From NCBI GenBank assembly GCA_963841815.1, contig CAWJEE010000027.1:124001-188000 (forward strand): a stretch of 64,000 bases of DNA, given 5' to 3'. Both the position numbers and the translations under genes were made by a program. The notes beneath the pieces are model-generated. The model was not told the DNA's origin and did not search any database. It saw nothing but the letters and a program-made list of their open reading frames with translations. Positions 59,006 to 64,000 of the stretch are shown here, one piece after another (positions within the stretch are counted from its first letter, which is position 1; every line of letters starts with the position of its first letter). This DNA is from JAOUJD01 sp963841815 (GTDB lineage Bacteria; Pseudomonadota; Gammaproteobacteria; Burkholderiales; Burkholderiaceae_F).

Positions 59006-59506
59006 GTGCGACGCCGGACCGTGCTGGTGGCGGCCGCCCTCGCCGGCCTGCAACAGCCGTTGCGTGCGGCGGGCGTCATGACCGACTGGAAAGGCCCGCC
59101 GGCGGCGCCCCCGATCGAGCTGTACACGCCCGACGGCGCGCCGTTCACGCTGGCCAGCCTGCGCGGCAAGGTCGTGCTGGTGAACTTCTGGGCGACCTGG
59201 TGCGAGCCGTGCGTGACCGAGATGCCCGCACTGCAGCGCGCCCGCGACCAGTTCGCGCCGCGCTTCGAAGTGCTCGGGGTCAACCACAAGGAAGGGCCGG
59301 CGCGCATCAAGGCGTTCGTCGACCAGAGCGGCATCACGTTCCCGATCGTGCGTGACACCGACGGCGCCGTCGCGGCGGCGTGGGGCGCGCGCGTCTTCCC
59401 GGCGAGCTACGTGGTCGACAAGGCCGGCGCGGTGAAGCACGTGCTGATCGGCGGCGCCGACTGGACAAGCCCGGCGCTCCTCAGCACAATCCGCGCGTTG
59501 CTGTAG
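59006..59506 (+). CDS. TlpA-like thiol-disulfide oxidoreductase
   Basis: A 166-residue exported thioredoxin-fold protein starting at a GTG four bases after selD. A short signal (TVLVAAALAGLQQPLRAAG) precedes the domain with VVLVNFWATWCEPCVTEMPA (CEPC active site), VNHKEGPARIKAFVDQSGIT and the cis-Pro region VFPASYVVDKAG. It reduces disulfides in the periplasm. The tight link to selD suggests cotranscription, but no direct role in selenium use is evident. Confidence 0.87.
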   Translation: MRRRTVLVAAALAGLQQPLRAAGVMTDWKGPPAAPPIELYTPDGAPFTLASLRGKVVLVNFWATWCEPCVTEMPALQRARDQFAPRFEVLGVNHKEGPARIKAFVDQSGITFPIVRDTDGAVAAAWGARVFPASYVVDKAGAVKHVLIGGADWTSPALLSTIRALL

Positions 59507-59577
59507 GCGTGCCTCCGGGCACACGGCCGCGCAACGCATCGCTGGCGCGTGCCGCCGCATCCTTCCCGGAGAACCCA

Positions 59578-60654
59578 ATGAAGCGTCGTACGCTGCTGCA
59601 AGCGCTGCCGGCGGCTGGTCTGTTGTCGGCCGCGCCGTGGGCCGCGCGCGCCCAGTCCACCGAAGCGGGCTGGCGCACCTTCGAAACCGTGACCCGCCTC
59701 GAGATCACCCAGCCGACCGGCGCGGTGCAGGCGTGGGTGCCGCTCCCGCTGTCGCAGGACACCGACTGGTTCCAGACGCTGGAGAACAGCGTCAGCGGCA
59801 ATTTCGAGAAGAGCCGCATCGTCCACGAACCGGTCTATCGAGCGGCGATGGTCGCCGCCACCTTCAAGGCCGGCGAGCCGCAGCCGGTGGTCGAGGTCAC
59901 GAGCAAGTTCCGCACGCGCGACCGCCGGGTCGAGTTGAAGCCCGGTGCCGGCATGCAGGCGACCGCCGCCGAGCTCGCGACCTACCTGAAGCCGACCGAA
60001 CTGATGCCGACCGACGGCATCGTGCGGGAGACCGCGCTCGAGATCACGAAGCGCGCGCGAACCGACGTCGACAAGGCCCGCGCCGTGTACGAATGGGTGG
60101 TCGAGAACACCGAGCGCAATCCGAAGACGCGCGGCTGCGGCGTCGGCGACATCAAGGCGATGCTGGAGACCAAGGCATTGAACGGCAAGTGCGCCGACCT
60201 CAACGCGCTCTTCGTCGGCCTCGTGCGGGCCGCGGGCGTGCCCGCGCGGGACGTCTACGGGATCCGGGTGGCCGACTCCGCCCGGGGCTACAAGAGCTTG
60301 GGCAAGTCCGGGGACATCACCCGCGCCCAGCACTGCCGGGCCGAGTTCCACGCGCAAGGCATCGGCTGGATCCCGGTGGACCCGGCCGACGTGCGCAAGG
60401 TGATCCTGGAAGAGAAGCCGAGCCTGACCCTCGCCGACGACGTGGTCAAGGAGGCGCGGACGATGCTGTGGGGCGGCTGGGAAGGGAACTGGATGGGCTA
60501 CAACTACGCGCACGATGTGCGGCTTCCGGGCTCGGCGAAGGCGCCGGTGCCGTTCCTGATGTATCCGCAGGCGGAGAACGCCCAAGGTCGGCTGGATGCG
60601 TTGGATGCGGACAACTTTAGGTACCGGATTACGTCAACGGAGGTCGATGCATAG
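59578..60654 (+). CDS. Exported transglutaminase-like cysteine protease family protein
   Basis: A 358-residue protein with a Tat-like signal (MKRRTLLQALPAAGLLSAAP, then WAARAQ). The transglutaminase core has RAVYEWVVENTERNPKTRGC, the nucleophile in LNGKCADLNALFVGLVRAAG, the His in HCRAEFHAQGIGWIPVDPAD and the following Asp. The N-terminal half is a beta domain (RLEITQPTGAVQAWVPLPLS). Likely a periplasmic amide-bond enzyme; substrate unknown. A hairpin terminator follows. Confidence 0.86.
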   Translation: MKRRTLLQALPAAGLLSAAPWAARAQSTEAGWRTFETVTRLEITQPTGAVQAWVPLPLSQDTDWFQTLENSVSGNFEKSRIVHEPVYRAAMVAATFKAGEPQPVVEVTSKFRTRDRRVELKPGAGMQATAAELATYLKPTELMPTDGIVRETALEITKRARTDVDKARAVYEWVVENTERNPKTRGCGVGDIKAMLETKALNGKCADLNALFVGLVRAAGVPARDVYGIRVADSARGYKSLGKSGDITRAQHCRAEFHAQGIGWIPVDPADVRKVILEEKPSLTLADDVVKEARTMLWGGWEGNWMGYNYAHDVRLPGSAKAPVPFLMYPQAENAQGRLDALDADNFRYRITSTEVDA

Positions 60655-60686
60655 CGTGTTTGCGTCGTTCGCCTGCACAAACAAAG

Positions 60687-60706
60687 AGGGGCGCCGAGGC
60701 GCCCCT
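60687..60706. terminator. Bidirectional hairpin terminator
   Basis: AGGGGCGC (60687-60694) pairs with GCGCCCCT (60699-60706) around CGAG. On the minus strand it is followed by CTTTGTTTG, a good T tract, and on the plus strand by ATCTGTCT. It lies between the transglutaminase gene and the converging leader-peptide gene and can serve both. Confidence 0.72.
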
Positions 60707-60723
60707 ATCTGTCTGAATCGGTC

Positions 60724-60838
60724 TCAGCCGAAGTTCGCCGACGGCACCAACGCCGCCACCGACTTGAGCCAATTCCGCAAAGCTCAGTTCGACAATTTCC
60801 TCTTTCTGTTCAATGGCTTGCTCGAGCACTTGGTCCAT
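60724..60838 (-). CDS. Double-glycine leader peptide (putative RiPP/bacteriocin precursor)
   Basis: The ATG at 60838 follows a strong GGAGGA site. The peptide starts MDQVLEQAIEQKEEIVELSF and continues AELAQVGGG. This matches the double-glycine leader consensus (ELSxxELxxVxGG) of peptides cleaved and exported by C39-peptidase ABC transporters. In the direct frame translation would run through the terminator hairpin to 60629. Removing one extra base near 60757 gives a core of VPSANFG type and a stop at 60724-60726, just before the hairpin, which is the better gene model. No maturase or transporter is in the window. Confidence 0.6.
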
Positions 60839-60971
60839 TACTTCCTCCGTCCGCTACGTAGCCTTTATTGATTTGAACTTGAGTCAACCCGCTTTTCGGC
60901 CGATTAGGCGAGTCGACGCCAATGTAACCGTTAGGTGCCGCGAAAGGCAAACCCGGCCCGGCGCAATACCT

Positions 60972-61187
60972 GTGACCTTGTCGATCAAAACTCAACCCCC
61001 GGGGCGTGCGGTGGGCGAAGACGACCTCCTCACGTTCGACGACGAGGAGCGCCACTGCGCAAGCTTGCTCTCGGAACTGAGGCCGCTGTTGGTCGAACCG
61101 ACGCACGATGCGCCGGCGAGGTTCAATGCCGCCTATCAGCACCTGAAGACGTTAGCAGCCTCGACAGGCCACCCCTCAGCGAATTGA
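60972..61187 (+). CDS. Possible small hypothetical protein
   Basis: From a GTG at 60972 a 71-residue frame reads VTLSIKTQPPGRAVGEDDLL, TFDDEERHCASLLSELRPLL and EPTHDAPARFNAAYQHLKTL. The acidic, helix-prone middle looks protein-like, but there is no clear ribosome site and no recognisable family. An overlapping frame on the other strand is less convincing. Confidence 0.28.
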   Translation: MTLSIKTQPPGRAVGEDDLLTFDDEERHCASLLSELRPLLVEPTHDAPARFNAAYQHLKTLAASTGHPSAN

Positions 61188-61869
61188 AGTACTGCTGGTA
61201 GTTGCTCAGTACTTCTACTTGCAGCCAAACCATCGGTCGCACTGCGAAAGCGGCAACGGAGGCAGAGGCGCTCGCACGTCGATCAAATGACCGAAGGTTG
61301 CTGAGATGGAGCCTCTCACTGCTAGGCCTAATGGCAGAGTGAAACCGGAGACCTTCCTGGCGCTACGGCTTCGCTGTCCGACGCACTAGAGATCGCCCGC
61401 GAGCTTCAAGACAGGACCTGCCGAAGGAAGGGTCGTGTGGAACAACCTTGGGCGTAGCCTGAGTCGCTGCCGCCCAATAATGGATGCGATTAAGTGCTTC
61501 GAACGCGCAGCATCTGCACTATCGGGGGTTGACGCAGCAGGCGCGTAAATGCGCGAAACGCGCTCACGAACATCGCCAACTGCGCTGTCCACTTGAGGCG
61601 ACGTAAGACTGGAATCCGGCGCTACGAGAGCGATTGAGCTCCAGACGCCGGAGTACCCCCAACCGCTTCTGATCGCTACTCACGAGTCAGCCGCGGAAAG
61701 TCGAACTATGCACGGCTTCTTCTGGAGTCGGTGATGTGGATGGCGCACGGCGTCACGCAGAGGAGCACCCGACAGTTCGGCGCTACGCGATCGCTGCGCC
61801 TACCGCGCGACGCAGTTGGTGGCCGCAATGACGAGCGGACTTGTTGAAGTTCACTCGGGTCGAACATGA
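61188..61869. other. Stretch without a recognisable gene
   Basis: About 680 bases, visibly less GC-rich than the flanks, with stops in all frames. I find no domain, tRNA or repeat. It abuts the truncated HD-GYP gene and could be a decayed region or an old insertion, or a stretch of poor sequence. Confidence 0.35.
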
Positions 61870-61905
61870 CATTGGACTAACACGACTGAAGAAGTCCTTG
61901 GAGCA

Positions 61906-62879
61906 GTGCGCGCCAAGCGTCTCAGATCGGAGGTTCGAGACGCCTTGTCGGCTTGCATCGCCGGCTATGAAGCCGCCGGCCAGCCCGACGTTGCACTTGT
62001 CTACCTGCACGAACTGCTCGCGATGAATCGCGAGGCCAAGGCCGCGCAGGTGCTGATGCACCACAAGCGAGTACATGAAGCAGGTCGAGCAGCCCGCCTT
62101 CGGCCCCGGCTCGATCGACGTCGCGATGGCCAACCAGCGCGGCAAGCTGCGCATCCAGCTCGGCGAGCGCGAGCTGATGCGCAACCGCATCCTGCTGCTG
62201 GAGCAGCAGTCGGTCGCGGCGGAGCTGCACGACGACACGACGGGCGAGCACTGCTATCGCGTCGGCCGCCTGGCGTCGATCCTCGGCAAGGAGATCGGCC
62301 TCGAAGAGGACGTTTGCTTCCTGATCGACCTCGCCGCGCGCCTGCACGACATCGGCAAGCTGGTCGTGCCGGACGCGATCCTGCTCAAGCCGGGCAAGCT
62401 GACGCCCGGCGAGCGCGAGATCATGCAGACGCACACGACCGCCGGCGCGGACATCCTGGCGAAGTCGAACATTCCGCAGATGCATATCGCCGAGGAGATC
62501 GCGCGCCATCACCACGAGCGCTGGGACGGCAACGGCTATCCGACCAAGCTCGCGCGGCACGGCGATTCCGATCGCGGCGCGCGTCAGTGCGCTCGCCGAC
62601 GTGTTCGATGCGCTGACGCACAAGCGGCCGTACAAGGAAGCCTGGAAGGTTTCGGATGCGCTGGCCGAGATCGCGTCACTGAAGGGCAAGCAGTTCGATC
62701 CGGAGCTGACTGACATCTTCCTCGAACTCGTGCCGCGGCTGCAGCGCGAGCACGGCGACCTCGACGAGTTCCTGGCGGTCGAGGCGAAGAACTCGCCGTT
62801 CATCAAGGCGCGCAAGCAGATCGCCGAAGCGCTCAAGGGCACGGACCCGGAGACGACGCTCTTCGAGATGCGTCGCTAG
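61906..62879 (+). CDS. HD-GYP domain protein, N-terminally incomplete (two frameshifts)
   Basis: The HD-GYP core is clear: LHDDTTGEHCYRVGRLASIL, LAARLHDIGKLVVPDAILLK, LTPGEREIMQTHTTAGADIL, IARHHHERWDGNGYPTKLAR (GYP-like GNGYP) and ALADVFDALTHKRPYKEAW. Such proteins hydrolyse cyclic di-GMP. Extra bases near 62075 and 62571 split it into three frames. The part before the HD domain (ALSACIAGYEAAGQPDVALV, YLHELLAMNREAKAAQVLM) looks like the end of a helical or sensor domain, yet an in-frame stop lies at 61867. So the N-terminus is missing or hidden by another frame error. The annotated GTG start is only the first start codon in the frame. Confidence 0.75.
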
Positions 62880-62990
62880 GCGGCCCGCGGTACAGGCTGT
62901 GCCGCGTTCAGCCGGATTTCAGATACGAGTTGGAAGCTCACCGCTGCGCCGCCTGCGTGCGAGCAAAGGCGCGCGGGTGCGCGCGGACGT

Positions 62991-63242
62991 TCAGCCCCGG
63001 TTGACTACTCGGAGCTTGAGGACGGGGGCGCCGGACGCCGCTTGGGCATCCTGCAACGCCGGGCTCGGAGGTGACCGAGTCGTCGCGTATGGCGCGCTGA
63101 ATGACGCGCTCCAGCGTTTCGCAGTCGAGCGATGCGCACAGCATGTCGACGAATTGTCCCGGCGTGGCATCGCAGCGCTGCGCCGAGCGTCCGCCAACTG
63201 CTGATCGGTGGACTCGTCGATCTCGAAGGTCACGGTTTTCAT
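62991..63242 (-). CDS. Small hypothetical protein (frameshifted)
   Basis: The ATG at 63242 begins MKTVTFEIDESTDQQLADA. The continuation TPGQFVDMLCASLDCETLER, VIQRAIRDDSVTSEP is in a second frame, and the end ASGAPVLKLRVVNRG with its stop at 62991 is in the first. Three extra bases between about 63060 and 63190 would make one protein of about 83 residues. The N-terminus resembles a ribbon-helix-helix strand of antitoxin-like proteins, but the similarity is weak. Confidence 0.4.
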   Translation of the reverse strand: MKTVTFEIDESTDQQLADARRSAAMPRRDNSSTCCAHRSTAKRWSASFSAPYATTRSPPSPALQDAQAASGAPVLKLRVVNRG

Positions 63243-63431
63243 CGGTGCCTGGTGTCGCCGGCCTGCGGCCGGCGCCTCGAATAGCCATAAAACGGTATAC
63301 GGAGCGCCGCCGCTGAGGTTGAGGGCAGCTAGGCCCTTTGGCCCGCACTTCGGCCGATGCTGCCATTCCCGCGCACTCGCCGCCGGAACGGGCGGTTGGC
63401 CCGTCTGCCGACGGGGTATGGTTCGCGATGG

Positions 63432-63998
63432 ATGCGACTGACCTCGGACCGGGCCACAACCGGGCTGCACCAGGAAGTCCGGGCGGCACGCGCGCACACG
63501 GACGCCTCGTTCCGCTCGGTGGCAACCGAGACGCTCTACGAACGGCCCGTCCCTGACCGTCACCGGCTGATCTTCTACGTCGGGCATCTCGACGCCTTCG
63601 ACTGGAATCAGCTCGGGCGCGGCGTGCTCGACCTGCCCTCGTTCGACCCGACGTTCGATCGGCTGTTCGAGGCGGGCATTGATCCCGCGCCGGGCCAGGC
63701 GGCCGCCGACCAGCCGTCCGACTGGCCCACGCTCGACGCCGTGCTCCGCTATGTGGAGCGCACGCGTCGCGAGCTCGACGACGTCTGGGATGAGTCGCCG
63801 GTCGAGCGTCTCCTGACGGCGCTCGAGCATCGCTGGATGCACGCGGAGACGGTGTGCTACCTGCTGCACCAGTTCGAACCCGGCAAGAAGCGCGCACCGG
63901 CAGGCGCCGCCAGCCGCCGACGCACGAGCCGCGGGCTCGACCACGGCGCTCGTTCCGTGGGTCGCCGTCCGGCCGGCACGGTCACCTCGGACAGGCAC
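63432..63998 (+). CDS. DinB/SUMF1 non-heme iron enzyme, EgtB/SenA-like, N-terminal part
   Basis: The ATG at 63432 starts MRLTSDRATTGLHQEVRAAR. LIFYVGHLDAFDWNQLGRGV, RYVERTRRELDDVWDE and LTALEHRWMHAETVCYLLHQ carry the histidines of the DinB-type domain (HLDxFDWN, HxxxHxE pattern) found in ergothioneine EgtB and selenoneine SenA. After GKKRAPAG the better continuation (TTALVPWVAV) is in another frame, implying an extra base near 63903. That continuation is where the SUMF1 (FGE-like) domain should begin. The gene runs off the window. With senB and selD 5 kb upstream, a selenoneine synthase is the best hypothesis. Confidence 0.65.
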   Translation, partial: MRLTSDRATTGLHQEVRAARAHTDASFRSVATETLYERPVPDRHRLIFYVGHLDAFDWNQLGRGVLDLPSFDPTFDRLFEAGIDPAPGQAAADQPSDWPTLDAVLRYVERTRRELDDVWDESPVERLLTALEHRWMHAETVCYLLHQFEPGKKRAPAGAASRRRTSRGLDHGARSVGRRPAGTVTSDRH

Positions 63999-64000
63999 CC

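Noticed and set aside
60629..60838. 69-residue version of the leader peptide in the direct frame.
   Set aside because: It would be translated through the terminator hairpin and its tail has no leader/core logic; the one-base correction ends it just before the hairpin.
60810..61142. 110-residue minus-strand open frame overlapping the leader-peptide start.
   Set aside because: No ribosome site or family pattern, and it conflicts with the better supported leader peptide.

Overview
The window is a chromosomal segment of a high-GC Gram-negative bacterium, most likely a betaproteobacterium of or near the Burkholderiales. The evidence is the conserved block purD / hemF / nadD / rsfS / rlmH / maf / rng, a Burkholderia-type trimeric porin, the gloB / methyltransferase / rnhA / dnaQ neighbourhood and a selenoneine-type senB-senC pair. 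No phage, insertion sequence, CRISPR array or rRNA operon was seen.

Layout. 0-8.3 kb: purine, heme, NAD and ribosome housekeeping genes, then a 640-base non-coding stretch packed with inverted repeats and RNase G. 8.4-15.4 kb: envelope genes (MsbA flippase, GT9 glycosyltransferase, an unusual GT25/O-antigen-ligase fusion and two GT2 enzymes). 15.8-19.3 kb: dnaE. 19.5-24.9 kb: a DUF4124-like protein, then a PEP-CTERM/PA14-like exported protein and a pgaD-pgaC-pgaA-like exopolysaccharide operon. 25.1-28.1 kb: tRNA-Glu, tRNA-Ala, gltX and an MFS permease, followed by two tiny membrane proteins. 29.3-41.1 kb: the most unusual part, described below. 41.2-52.8 kb: tRNA-Val, an acyl-CoA ligase, dnaQ, an RND efflux pair, rnhA, a methyltransferase, gloB, a MltD-type transglycosylase and fabI. 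52.8-60.7 kb: nitronate monooxygenase, two hypotheticals, a GMC oxidoreductase, senB, selD/senC, a TlpA-like thioredoxin and a periplasmic transglutaminase. 60.7-64 kb: a double-glycine leader peptide gene, a stretch with no recognisable gene, an HD-GYP protein lacking its N-terminus, a small hypothetical, and the start of a DinB/SUMF1 (EgtB/SenA-like) enzyme.

The 29.3-41.1 kb locus combines a porin, four CYTH or CYTH-like (triphosphate tunnel) proteins (two exported, two cytoplasmic), a LysR regulator, an SLC13/DASS-type permease, a membrane-anchored exported protein, a SulP permease with STAS and cyclic-nucleotide-binding domains, an unknown exported protein with a Lys/Ala-rich tail, and an exported family I inorganic pyrophosphatase with its catalytic residues intact. 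Read together, this looks like an envelope system that takes apart inorganic triphosphate or a related phosphoanhydride and imports the resulting anions. The substrate is inferred, not shown.

A caution for the whole window: about sixty single-base frameshifts interrupt otherwise well conserved genes, and nearly all are explained by one extra base. They are concentrated between 32.6 and 37.8 kb. This looks like insertion-biased sequencing or assembly error rather than gene decay, so interrupted genes are annotated here as whole genes and the breaks are noted.
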